A stretch of DNA of 64,000 nucleotides, from assembly GCF_000474235.1 (NCBI RefSeq), contig NZ_BATA01000003.1, positions 1-64,000 on the forward strand. Direction: 5' to 3'. Positions within the stretch are counted from its first letter, which is position 1, and each line of letters opens with the position of its first letter. The notes beneath the pieces are model-generated. The model worked only from the letters and a program-made list of their open reading frames with translations. It did no database searches and was not told the DNA's origin. Shown here one piece after another: positions 49,020-56,801 of the stretch. A program made the translations under genes and the position numbers. The DNA is from Halarchaeum acidiphilum MH1-52-1 (GTDB taxonomy: Archaea; Halobacteriota; Halobacteria; Halobacteriales; Halobacteriaceae).

Positions 49020-49852
49020 ATGACCGAGCGACGGGACCCCGACGCGCTCATCCGGCGTGCGGGCCGCGGAAACCCGGATTTCGACCAGCATTTCCTCGTC
49101 GACGACCGCGTTCTGGACCGCATTCCGACGTACGCCGAGGCGTTCGATCGATCGCACGTCCTCGAGGTCGGTCCCGGTCCCGGTGCGCTCACCGATCGCC
49201 TGCTCGCCGTCGCCGATCGAGTGACGGCGGTCGAGCGCGACCCCGACCTCGCCGCGCACCTCCGCGAGGAGTTCGTCGACGCCCGCGAGGCCGGGAGGCT
49301 CACCGTGATCGAGGGCGACGCGCTCGACGTCGAACTCCCCGACTACACCTGCTGCATCTCGAACCTCCCCTATTCGGCGTCGAGCGAGCTCGCCTTCCGC
49401 TTGCTCCCCGAGGGCGAGCCTACCGTGTTGATGTTCCAGCACGAGTTCGCGGAGCGGATGGCCGCGGACGTCGACGACGACGCGTACGGTCGGCTGAGCG
49501 TGAGTGCACAGCACTACGCGGACGCGAGGTGGTCGAAGAAGTGCCCAAGGAGGCGTTCGACCCGCAGCCGCGCGTGCGCTCGGCGATCGTCCGGACGACG
49601 CCGCGCGATCCCGACTACGAGGTGGACGACGAGGCGTTCTTCCTCGGCTTCGTGAAGGCCCTGTTCACGCAGCGGCGCAAAACGGTCAGAAACGCGATCC
49701 GGAACACGGGACACATCTCGGGACTCGACGATCCCGAAGCGGTCGTGTCGGCGGCGGACGAGGACCTCCTCCGGAAGCGCCCCGGCAACCTCCCGCCGGC
49801 GACGTTCGCGGAACTCGCCGCGCTCGCCGCCGAACACGGTGACCCGTCGTAA
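49020..49852 (+). CDS. ksgA: 16S rRNA dimethyladenosine transferase KsgA, frameshifted
   Basis: Reconstructed length 277 aa. It dimethylates two adjacent adenosines near the 3' end of 16S rRNA. Visible marks: DQHFLVDDRVLDRIPTYAEA, HVLEVGPGPGALTDRLLAVA (SAM motif I), CISNLPYSASSELAFRLL (N-L-P-Y) and, after the break, KEAFDPQPRVRSAIVRTTP and FTQRRKTVRNAIRN. Around 49527 the run AGGTGG should read AGGGTGG (Ala-Arg-Val-Val-Glu); one missing G ends the first frame at 49655. The gene stop shares its A with the next ATG (TAATG). A sequencing error is more likely than a dead gene. Confidence 0.85.
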
Positions 49853-51066
49853 TGGCGGGGTGGCTCTCGATCGCGAGCGCGATCGCGGACCACGCGGACG
49901 CCATCGCGCTCACCGTCGGCTCGCTCGTCGTGGTCGTCGCGTTCTGGTGGGTCCTCCGCTGGGTCGGCGACTCGCTGCGCGAGAAGCTCGACCTGCGGCT
50001 CATCGACCTCCTGCTCGGCCTGCTGGTGCTCTGTCTGGCCGTCACGGAGATCGGGACGATCATCTACATCTGGGGACTCCAGTCGGAGTTCGTCGACCTC
50101 GTCCGGCGGTTCGGCAATCCGCTGGAGCTGGGCGCGAAGGGGTTCGTCTCGCTCGTGATCGTCGTGGTCGCGTACATCGGGACCGGCGTGGTGAAACGCG
50201 CCATCGAGAACGGCGCGAAGCGTCGCGACGGCATCAGCGATCACGAAGCCGAGATCGCCTTTCGCATCGCTCAACTGGCGATCTACCTCGCGGGGGTACT
50301 CGGGCTACTCGGTCTCTGGGAGATCGACCTCTCCGGGTTGCTCATCGGTGCGGGGTTCCTCGGGATCGTGCTCGGGATGGCGGCGCGACAGACGCTCGGT
50401 GCGGTACTCGCCGGCTTCGTGTTGATGTTCGCGCGGCCGTTCGAGATCGGCGACTGGGTGCAGGTCGGGGACAACGAGGGGATCGTCACCGAGATCAGCA
50501 TCGTGAACACGCGCATCCAGACGTTCGACGGCGAGTACGTGATGCTGCCGAACGACTACGTCGGTTCTGAGGAGGTCGTCAACCGCTCGCGGAAGGGCCG
50601 CTTGCGCCTGCACGTCGCGGTGGGCGTGGACTACGAGACGGACGTCGATGAGGCGGTCGAGGTCGCCGAGGAGACGATGGGCGAATTGGAGGACGTACTC
50701 TCCGTCCCGCGCCCGCAGGCCGTCCTCACCGAGTTCGGCGACTCCGCGGTCACGATCGACCTCCGGTTCTGGATCGACAAGCCGAGCGCGCGCCGGAAGT
50801 GGCGCGCACACACCGCGGTCATCTCCGCGGTCCACGCGGCCTTCGCCGAGCACGACATCAAGATCCCGTACCCCCAGCGCGAGGTGTCCGCGCGCCCGGA
50901 GGCGGACGGGTTCCGCGTGCGCGACGCTCCGTCGCCGGGCGACGGCGACAGCGACGGGGACGAACGATCGGCGGCCGTCGAAGGAGCGGTGAGCGAGAAC
51001 GCGGACGAGACGGATGATAATGGAAGCGAGAGTGCGGACGCCGGGGAGGATGAGCATGAGCGGTGA
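49852..51066 (+). CDS. MscS-family mechanosensitive channel
   Basis: 404 aa. Four or five N-terminal membrane helices precede the pore region IGAGFLGIVLGMAARQTLGA, whose Gly/Ala pattern is that of MscS TM3, then FVLMFARPFEIGDWVQVGDN and EYVMLPNDYVGSEEVVNRSR of the beta domain. The cytoplasmic alpha/beta domain follows to about residue 340. A Ser/Asp/Glu-rich tail of 60 residues is disordered. It releases solutes on osmotic downshock. Translationally coupled to ksgA (TAATG) and overlapping the HemK2 gene by 11 bp. Confidence 0.9.
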   Translation: MAGWLSIASAIADHADAIALTVGSLVVVVAFWWVLRWVGDSLREKLDLRLIDLLLGLLVLCLAVTEIGTIIYIWGLQSEFVDLVRRFGNPLELGAKGFVSLVIVVVAYIGTGVVKRAIENGAKRRDGISDHEAEIAFRIAQLAIYLAGVLGLLGLWEIDLSGLLIGAGFLGIVLGMAARQTLGAVLAGFVLMFARPFEIGDWVQVGDNEGIVTEISIVNTRIQTFDGEYVMLPNDYVGSEEVVNRSRKGRLRLHVAVGVDYETDVDEAVEVAEETMGELEDVLSVPRPQAVLTEFGDSAVTIDLRFWIDKPSARRKWRAHTAVISAVHAAFAEHDIKIPYPQREVSARPEADGFRVRDAPSPGDGDSDGDERSAAVEGAVSENADETDDNGSESADAGEDEHER

Positions 51067-51637
51067 CGACCTCGCGGGGCGTCGCGGCGTCGAGACCGAC
51101 GTCTACGATCCCGCGGAGGATTCGCGCCTGCTCGCCGACGTCGCGTGCGAGGCGGTATCGGAGTCGGATCTGGTGGCGGACGTCGGGACGGGATCGGGGT
51201 ACGTCGCGGCGACCGTCACCGCGGAGACGAGCGCGCGCGTGCTCGGCACCGATCTGAACCCGCACGCGTGTCGGCGCGCTCGCGACGCCGGCGTCGAGGC
51301 GGTTCGGGCGAACCTCGTCGCGCCCTTCCGCGCCGACGCCTTCGACGTCGTGCTGTTCAATCCGCCCTATCTCCCGGCGGACGCGGCGGCCGCGCGCGAC
51401 GACTGGATGGAGGTGGCGCTCACCGGCGGCGAGACCGGGCGGGAGGTCGTCGAGGCGTTCCTCGACGACGTCGGACGCGTGCTCTCGCCGGACGGATACG
51501 TCCTCCTCCTCGTCAGCACGCTCACCGGCGTCGACGAAGTGGTCGACTACGCGGGCGAACGCGGGTTCTCGACCGTCGCGCTCGCGGACGAGTCGTTCCC
51601 CTTCGAGACGCTCTCGGTGTTGAAACTGGTCCGGTAG
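51056..51637 (+). CDS. HemK2/MTQ2-type methyltransferase
   Basis: 193 aa from the ATG at 51056. TDVYDPAEDSRLLADVACEA, LVADVGTGSGYVAATVTAET (SAM motif I) and VVLFNPPYLPADAAAARDDW (N-P-P-Y, which binds the Gln to be methylated) identify the small HemK2 group that modifies the GGQ of the archaeal release factor with a Trm112-like partner. The start is set by GGAGG at 51045-51049, a rare clear Shine-Dalgarno here, 6 nt before 51056. It overlaps the MscS gene by 11 bp. Confidence 0.88.
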   Translation: MSGDDLAGRRGVETDVYDPAEDSRLLADVACEAVSESDLVADVGTGSGYVAATVTAETSARVLGTDLNPHACRRARDAGVEAVRANLVAPFRADAFDVVLFNPPYLPADAAAARDDWMEVALTGGETGREVVEAFLDDVGRVLSPDGYVLLLVSTLTGVDEVVDYAGERGFSTVALADESFPFETLSVLKLVR

Positions 51638-51668
51638 GTGTTTGCCCGCCGGCCCGCTACCCGAATGC

Positions 51669-52040
51669 ATGAGCGATGGGTCGTCGGACGTCGACTCGCG
51701 GTGGTGGCTACTCGTCCTCGCGATGCCGATCGTGACGGTCGTCGAGGCCTGTTTCGCCGTTCTGCTCGCCGGATTCGTCTACGTGTCGGCGGACGGGATG
51801 GATCCCTCCATGGTGCTCGTCGCCGCCGCGCCCTTCCTCGCGATCGCCGTGATCGTGCGGGCCGGCCTCCCCATCGCGCTCTATCGGGACGCCCGCGCGA
51901 TCCGCGACGCCGACGTCGAATGGGCGCCCGATCCGGCGAACTGGGGGTTCCTCGGTCTCGGTCTGATCGTCGTGCCGGTCCTCGACTCGCTCCTCGCCGC
52001 CGTCTACCTCACGCGACGCTCGCGCGCGCTCGCCGACTGA
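51669..52040 (+). CDS. Small membrane protein of unknown function
   Basis: 123 aa from the ATG at 51669. Predicted helices are around WWLLVLAMPIVTVVEACFAV, MVLVAAAPFLAIAVIVRAGL and FLGLGLIVVPVLDSLLAAVY. The linker YRDARAIRDADVEWAPDPAN between helices 2 and 3 and the ending VYLTRRSRALAD are seen in many haloarchaeal three-helix proteins. No function can be named. It lies 31 bp behind the HemK2 gene. Confidence 0.7.
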   Translation: MSDGSSDVDSRWWLLVLAMPIVTVVEACFAVLLAGFVYVSADGMDPSMVLVAAAPFLAIAVIVRAGLPIALYRDARAIRDADVEWAPDPANWGFLGLGLIVVPVLDSLLAAVYLTRRSRALAD

Positions 52041-52062
52041 GTGCGCGTCCACCGGGGAATTA

Positions 52063-52095
52063 CTACCGTGAATAATCCGGTAGGGAAAATATTAA
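52063..52095 (+). promoter_or_regulatory. Operator-like palindrome and TATA box of the methionine-synthase pair
   Basis: Inverted repeat CTACCG-N9-CGGTAG (52063-52083) with an AT-rich centre, 2 bp before the TATA box AAAATATTAA (52086-52095); the ATG is at 52123. A protein bound at this site would touch the BRE/TATA complex, so regulation by methionine or cobalamin status is plausible. No known motif is claimed. Confidence 0.5.
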
Positions 52096-52122
52096 CCACG
52101 GTGCTCGCGTAGCGTCGAGCAC

Positions 52123-53120
52123 ATGGAACACGTCGCGACGACGGCCGGCCTCTTCCCGCTCCCGGACGCACAACGGGAGCGCCTCGCCGACCTCAAGGGA
52201 CACCAGAAGGCGGACCTCATCGGCGGGGACGAGTCCGCCGACGTGACCGCGGCCTACGACGCCGCCCGCGAGCGCCTCGTGAGCGTCCAACGCGAGGCGG
52301 GACTCGACCGCGTCGTCGAGGGGCAAGCGCGCTGGGACGACATGCTCGCCCACCCGCTCTGCGTCCACGACAACGTCCGGACGGAGGGCATCGTGCGCTA
52401 CTACGACAACAACAACTTCTACCGCGAGCCGGTCGTCACCGGCCCGCTCACCGAGGACGGCGACATGGCCGCCGACCTCGACGCCGCGGCCCGCCTCACC
52501 GAGGACTTGCAGGCCGTCGTCCCCGGTCCCTACTCGCTCACCGACCTCGCGACCGACGAGCACTACGGCTCGTTCGCGGCCTTCCTCGACGCGTCGCGGA
52601 CTTCCTCGCCGGCGAAGTCGCGGCGTTCCCCGACGCCGTCGAGACAGTCTTCGTCCTCGAACCGAGTCTCGTCGCCGCCCCGCCCGACGACGACATCCAC
52701 GAGCGCGTTCGTGATGCCGTCGACGCCGTGGCCGACGCCATCGACGCGGACGTCGTCCTCCACACCTACTGGGGCGCGCTCGGCGAGAAACTGCACGCGC
52801 ACCTCCTCGACACGGACGTCGCGGCGCTCGGCTACGACCTCGTGAGCGCCCACGAGGAGAGCGCCTACCTCGTGCAGGAGTACGGCACCGCGGATTCCGT
52901 CGCGCTCGGTCTCGTCGACGGACAGAACACGCTCGTCGAGACGCGCGAGACCGTCCGCGAGCGCGTCGAGTGGTTCCGCGAGAGCGTTCCCGTCAGCGAC
53001 TTCGACACCGTGTACGCCACCCCGAACACCGAGCTGTTCTACCTGCCGGTGGGCACCTTCGAGGCGAAACTCGACGCGCTCGCCGCCGGCGTCGCCGCCG
53101 AGACGGAGGTGTCCCGATGA
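52123..53120 (+). CDS. MetE-like methionine synthase partner, frameshifted
   Basis: Reconstructed length 332 aa. It shows the first-of-pair methionine synthase features: TAGLFPLPDAQRERLADLKG, YDNNNFYREPVVTGPLTEDG, VPGPYSLTDLA, then, after the break, VFVLEPSLVAAPPDDD, VVLHTYWGALGEKLHAHLLD and FYLPVGTFEAKLDALAAGVA. At about 52592, GCGTCGCGG should read GCGGTCGCGG (Asp-Ala-Val-Ala-Asp-Phe); one missing G breaks the frame. The metal ligands found in MetE C-terminal domains are not present in this copy. Its stop overlaps the next ATG (ATGA). It likely forms a complex with the product of 53117. Confidence 0.8.
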
Positions 53121-54196
53121 GCGACGCCGTCGACGTCCGCGAGCGGTTCCGACCGACCGATCACCCCCACGAGCACTTCCTCCTCACCACCGTCGTCGGC
53201 TCCTACCCGAAGCCGACGTGGCTGAATCGCGCCCGCGACCTCCACGAGGCCGACGACGAATCCTTCGACGACGACGACTGGACGGAGGCCCTCGACGACG
53301 CCTGCCGAATCGTCACGCACGAGCACGAACGCGCCGGTCTCGACGTCGTCGTCGACGGCGAGATGCGCCGCGAGGAGATGGTCGAGTTCTTCGCCCGACG
53401 CATCGACGGCTACGAGTTCAACGGTCCCGTGAAAGTCTGGGGCCACAACTACTTCGATAAGCCCAGCGTCGCCTCCCCGGTCGCGTACGACGAGCCGTGG
53501 CTCCTCGACGAGTACGAGTTCGCCGCCGGCGTCGCCGACCGCCCCGTCAAGGTCCCCATTACCGGACCCTACACCCTCGCGTCGTGGAGCTTCAACGAGG
53601 TCTACGACACCGACGCCGACCTCGCCTACGATCTCGCCGATCTCGTCAATCGGGAGGTCACGAAGCTCGTCGAGGCCGGCGCGCGCTACATCCAGATCGA
53701 CGAGCCGGCCCTCGCGACCACGCCCGACGATCACGCCATCGTCGGCGAGTGCCTCGATCGGATCGTCGCCGACCTCCCGGACGACGTCCGCGTCGGACTC
53801 CACGTCTGCTACGGCGACTACTCGCGCATCTATCCCGAGATCAACGACTACCCGATCGACGAATTCGACGTCGAACTCGCGAACGGCGACTACGAGCAGA
53901 TCGACGTCTTCACGGAGCCGGACTTCGAGCCGGACCTCGCGCTCGGCGTCGTCGACGCCCACACCGCCGACGTCGAGTCCGTCGAGCAGATCAAGCGCAA
54001 CATCCGCGAGGGCCTGAAGGTCGTCCCACCGGAGAAGCTCACCGTCAGCCCCGACTGCGGACTGAAGCTCCTCCCGCGCGAGATCGCCTCCGGCAAGACG
54101 GAAAACATGGTCCGCGCCGCCCGCGAGATTGAAGCCGACCTCGACAGCGGCGAGATCGATGCCGCCGCGATCAGCGAGCGCGCGCGCCGCGAGTAG
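53117..54196 (+). CDS. metE: Methionine synthase (cobalamin-independent, MetE C-terminal type)
   Basis: 359 aa. It methylates homocysteine. LTTVVGSYPKPTWLNRARDL, VVVDGEMRREEMVEFFARRI and YIQIDEPALATTPDDH are typical; the zinc ligands are His and Cys in RVGLHVCYGDYSRIYPEIN and Cys in LTVSPDCGLKLLPREIA. The fold is a single TIM barrel, as in archaeal core MetE enzymes that take methyl groups from methylcobalamin or a pterin protein rather than from triglutamate folate. It is coupled to the upstream MetE-like gene. Confidence 0.92.
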   Translation: MSDAVDVRERFRPTDHPHEHFLLTTVVGSYPKPTWLNRARDLHEADDESFDDDDWTEALDDACRIVTHEHERAGLDVVVDGEMRREEMVEFFARRIDGYEFNGPVKVWGHNYFDKPSVASPVAYDEPWLLDEYEFAAGVADRPVKVPITGPYTLASWSFNEVYDTDADLAYDLADLVNREVTKLVEAGARYIQIDEPALATTPDDHAIVGECLDRIVADLPDDVRVGLHVCYGDYSRIYPEINDYPIDEFDVELANGDYEQIDVFTEPDFEPDLALGVVDAHTADVESVEQIKRNIREGLKVVPPEKLTVSPDCGLKLLPREIASGKTENMVRAAREIEADLDSGEIDAAAISERARRE

Positions 54197-54212
54197 CGTC
54201 GCCGCGCCGCGA

Positions 54213-54329
54213 TCAGCGTCCCGTCTGACACGCCGGCGAGCAGTAGCCCGTCTCGGCGGCGTTCGCGTCCTCGCACGCCTTGAACTCGCTTCCACGGGTC
54301 GGACACTCGTAGGTCTCGAACGCCGACAT
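54213..54329 (-). CDS. Zinc-ribbon microprotein with a lost Cys ligand
   Basis: 38 aa from the ATG at 54329. FETYECPTRGSEFKACEDAN and AAETGYCSPACQTGR resemble a short haloarchaeal zinc ribbon with paired CxxC knuckles. The second pair is intact (CSPAC), but the first reads CPTR where CPTC or CPxC would be expected; CGT (Arg) differs from TGT (Cys) by one base. The protein may still bind metal with the remaining Cys (including C in KACED). It is convergent with metE, 17 bp away. Confidence 0.55.
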   Translation of the reverse strand: MSAFETYECPTRGSEFKACEDANAAETGYCSPACQTGR

Positions 54330-54692
54330 ACACGGGGCGATGTGTCCGCGAGCGAGTTGTGATTTGCGGCTGGATCGCGCGATCCGGACTCTGGTCCGAA
54401 CAGGGGAAGAACTATCCGCGGTGCACGAATATCCACTCTCGTCTCCGACAGACGGTGGCCCCTTCGGGGGGAGGGGTCGCCATCGGAACCTCGTCGGAGA
54501 CGTTTCTCGACGTCCCAGCCGAGCGTCCACGCTCCGCGCGTCACTCACCGGATCGACCACCTCCACGAGTCGGAGCGCCGGCCCCACGATGCGACGTCGA
54601 TCGAACCCGATTCGTCGTCGCGGGCGCCGATCGCGAAACCGGATGGCACGTCCGATCGTCGCGGACGACGCGCTCTGCGCGTCATCGGGTCC
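54330..54692. other. Gene-free region upstream of the tRNA-Lys module
   Basis: 363 bp with no convincing gene in any frame. It contains a perfect 14-bp palindrome GGATCGCGCGATCC (54372-54385), a short hairpin CGGACTCTGGTCCG (54385-54398), and a GC-rich hairpin GGCCCCTTCGGGGGG near 54464-54478. None is enough to name a function. Confidence 0.5.
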
Positions 54693-54813
54693 TTCGCAGG
54701 AAAACGGGCCGGGAGGGAATTGAACTGGGGCGAGACGGTCCTCACTTCGTTCGGCTGCGACTCGCTTGCTCAATTCCCGGGCGTTTTCACTGCTCAGGTT
54801 GTTCGCAGGAAAA
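54693..54813 (-). mobile_element. tRNA-Lys 3'-flanking module with truncated tRNA copy
   Basis: Directly 3' of tRNA-Lys. A 33-bp perfect repeat (54693-54725; original 54802-54834) copies the tRNA 3' end from the T-loop GTTC through the discriminator plus 12 nt of flank. The 76-nt spacer has outer arms GCCGGGAGGGAATTGA and TCAATTCCCGGGC and a short inner stem GCGAG/CTCGC. It matches the tRNA-Ser spacer in CGAGAC, TGCTC-A-AT-CC and CTCA-GTTGTTCG, in the same order. In both, the truncated copy ends at the first G of GTTC and the joined sequence is CCA. No gene is carried. Confidence 0.75.
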
Positions 54814-54887
54814 CGGGCCGGGAGGGAATTGAACCCCCGACCGTCTGATTAAGAGTCAGACGCTCTGCCTAACTGAGCTACCGGCCC
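54814..54887 (-). tRNA. tRNA-Lys (anticodon CTT)
   Basis: 74 nt. Acceptor GGGCCGG/CCGGCCC, discriminator G. D arm GCTC...GAGC with AGTTAGGCA. Anticodon stem GTCTG/CAGAC encloses ACTCTTAAT, anticodon CTT (codon AAG). T arm GGGGG TTCAATT CCCTC. No intron, no CCA. Its 3' end is repeated 109 bp further along in transcript direction, within the module 54693-54813. Confidence 0.96.
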
Positions 54888-55021
54888 AACGCATTCACGA
54901 CTTACCGCGGGGTAGTCAAATAAGTTTCTTTCCGGGGGCGACGTGCGTTGCGGTGACGGGGATCACGCGCGTTCCCGCTGTCGGGAGGGTTAAGTGACGG
55001 CGTACGGTATCGGCCCGTAAC

Positions 55022-56485
55022 ATGAGTAGCCGGGCCACGATCTCGTCCATGTCGACGTATGCCATCCTCGGCTGCGGGAGCGTCGGACACGCGGTCGCCG
55101 AGGAACTCGTCGAGCGCGGGAAGGACGTGCTCATCGTCGATCAGGACGAATCCCGGGTCGAGGCGCTGCGCGATCAGGATCTGAACGCGCAGGCCGCGGA
55201 CATCCGCGACGAGGAGGTCGCGGAACTCGTCGCCGACCGCGACGTCGTCCTCGTGATGGCCTCCGACGTCGAGGCCAACGAGGCCGCGGTGCGCAACATC
55301 CGCGAGCGCGACGACGAGCAGTTCCTCGTCGTGCGCGCGAGCGATCCCGTCTCGAGCGACGAACTCACCGAACTCGGCGCGGACGTCGTCATCAACCCCT
55401 CCTCCGTGATCGCGGACGCCGCCCTCCACGCCCTCGAATCGGGCGAGCTCGAATACAAGGCCCGCCAGCTCGCGGAGGTCATCGAGGGGTCGACGTCGCA
55501 GCTCGCCATCGTCACCCACGACAACCCCGATCCGGACTCCATCGCCGCCGCGGCGGCGCTCCAGTCCATCGCCGACCACCTCGACGTCGAGGCGGACATC
55601 CTCTACTTCGGCGAGATCGGCCATCAGGAGAACCGGGCGTTCGTCAACCTCCTCGACATCGAACTCACGCCGTACGACGACGTCGATATCGACGACTACG
55701 ACACCATCGCGCTCGTCGATCCCGCGAAGGCCGGCGAGATGCAGGTCGAGGGTCCCATCGACATCTTCATCGACCACTACGAGGCGGGCGACGAGGTGGA
55801 CGCCGAGTTCGTCGACGTCCGCCCGAACGTCTCCGCGACCTCGACGATCCTCACGAAGTACATTCAGGAGTTCGACCTCTCCGTCTCGCAGGAGGTCGCG
55901 ACGGCGCTCCTCTACGGGATTCGCGCGGAGACGCTCGACTTCCGCCGCGAGACGACGCCCGCGGACCTGACGGCGGCGGCCTACCTCTACCCGTTCGCGG
56001 ACCACGACGTCCTCGAGCAGGTGGAGTCGCCGAACATGAGTCCGGAGACCCTCGACGTGCTCGCGGAGGCGATCACGAACCGCGACGTGCAGGGGAGTCA
56101 CCTGATCAGCGACGCGGGGTTCATCCGCAATCGCGACGCGCTCGCGCAGGCCGCCCAACAACTCCTCAATCTCGAGGGGATCACGACGACCGCGGTGTTC
56201 GGGATCGTCGACGACACGATCTACCTCGCCGCGCGCTCGAAGGACATCCGGATGAACATCGGCAAGGTCCTGCAGGACGCCTTCCGCGACATCGGCGAGG
56301 CCGGCGGGCACTCCACGCAGGGATCCGCGGAGATCCCGCTCGGGCTGTTCACGGGTATCGAGACGTCGGAGGAGAACCGCGAGACCCTTCTCGGACTCAC
56401 GGAGGAGGCGGTGAAACGGAAGCTCTTCGACGCGATGGGCGTCGATCAGGAGACGGCGTCGACCGCGCAGAACGGCAGCAGCTAA
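55022..56485 (+). CDS. TrkA-N domain fused to DHH/DHHA1 phosphoesterase
   Basis: 487 aa. Residues 10-135 are an RCK/TrkA-N Rossmann domain (TYAILGCGSVGHAVAEELVE, VLIVDQDESRVEAL). Residues 150-480 are a DHH phosphoesterase: VTHDNPDPDSIAAAAALQSI (D-x-D), TIALVDPAKAGEM, IFIDHYEAGD (DHH-like as D-H-Y) and a DHHA1 ending GGHSTQGSAEIPLGLF (G-G-H). Members of this fused group may handle cyclic dinucleotides or nano-RNA; the Rossmann part could bind a nucleotide or NAD. The third motif reads DHY, not DHH, which the family tolerates. Confidence 0.85.
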   Translation: MSSRATISSMSTYAILGCGSVGHAVAEELVERGKDVLIVDQDESRVEALRDQDLNAQAADIRDEEVAELVADRDVVLVMASDVEANEAAVRNIRERDDEQFLVVRASDPVSSDELTELGADVVINPSSVIADAALHALESGELEYKARQLAEVIEGSTSQLAIVTHDNPDPDSIAAAAALQSIADHLDVEADILYFGEIGHQENRAFVNLLDIELTPYDDVDIDDYDTIALVDPAKAGEMQVEGPIDIFIDHYEAGDEVDAEFVDVRPNVSATSTILTKYIQEFDLSVSQEVATALLYGIRAETLDFRRETTPADLTAAAYLYPFADHDVLEQVESPNMSPETLDVLAEAITNRDVQGSHLISDAGFIRNRDALAQAAQQLLNLEGITTTAVFGIVDDTIYLAARSKDIRMNIGKVLQDAFRDIGEAGGHSTQGSAEIPLGLFTGIETSEENRETLLGLTEEAVKRKLFDAMGVDQETASTAQNGSS

Positions 56486-56776
56486 TCAGGCGATCGCCGT
56501 CTCGGCGTCGTCGTCCGTCTTGAGCCGCTCGATGACGTCGTTGATGAGGACGACGTCGCCGACCGCGCGCACCCACCGGTAGGGGACGATGACGCCGCGC
56601 CGGCCGGTGTCGTAGTCCTCGAAGAGGTCGGGATTGAGTTCGCCGAGCGCGAGCCCGTTGACGACCTCGGCGTCGAGGTCGAGGCGGATGTCCTCGATCT
56701 CGCCGACGAAGACGCCGTTGTTCGAGTAGACCTCGCGGCCGACGAGTGTCGTGATCTCCTGCGGTGTGTCGTCCAT
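56486..56776 (-). CDS. PRC-barrel domain protein
   Basis: 96 aa. REVYSNNGVFVGEIEDIRLD and LDAEVVNGLALGELNPDLFE, then VIVPYRWVRAVGDVVLINDV, form one PRC barrel, the beta domain shared with RimM and photosynthetic reaction-centre H subunit. Haloarchaea have many stand-alone copies of unknown role, possibly in RNA metabolism or division (CdpB-type). It is convergent with the DHH gene, with adjoining stops. Confidence 0.88.
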   Translation of the reverse strand: MDDTPQEITTLVGREVYSNNGVFVGEIEDIRLDLDAEVVNGLALGELNPDLFEDYDTGRRGVIVPYRWVRAVGDVVLINDVIERLKTDDDAETAIA

Positions 56777-56801
56777 GTCCGCCTCGAAGGTGCGCCGCCT
56801 C

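Noticed and set aside
52123-54196. The two MetE-like genes as one gene split by mutation
   Set aside because: They overlap by ATGA with proper start and stop and carry different parts of the family's features. Paired genes of this kind are normal in haloarchaea; only the first has an extra frameshift.
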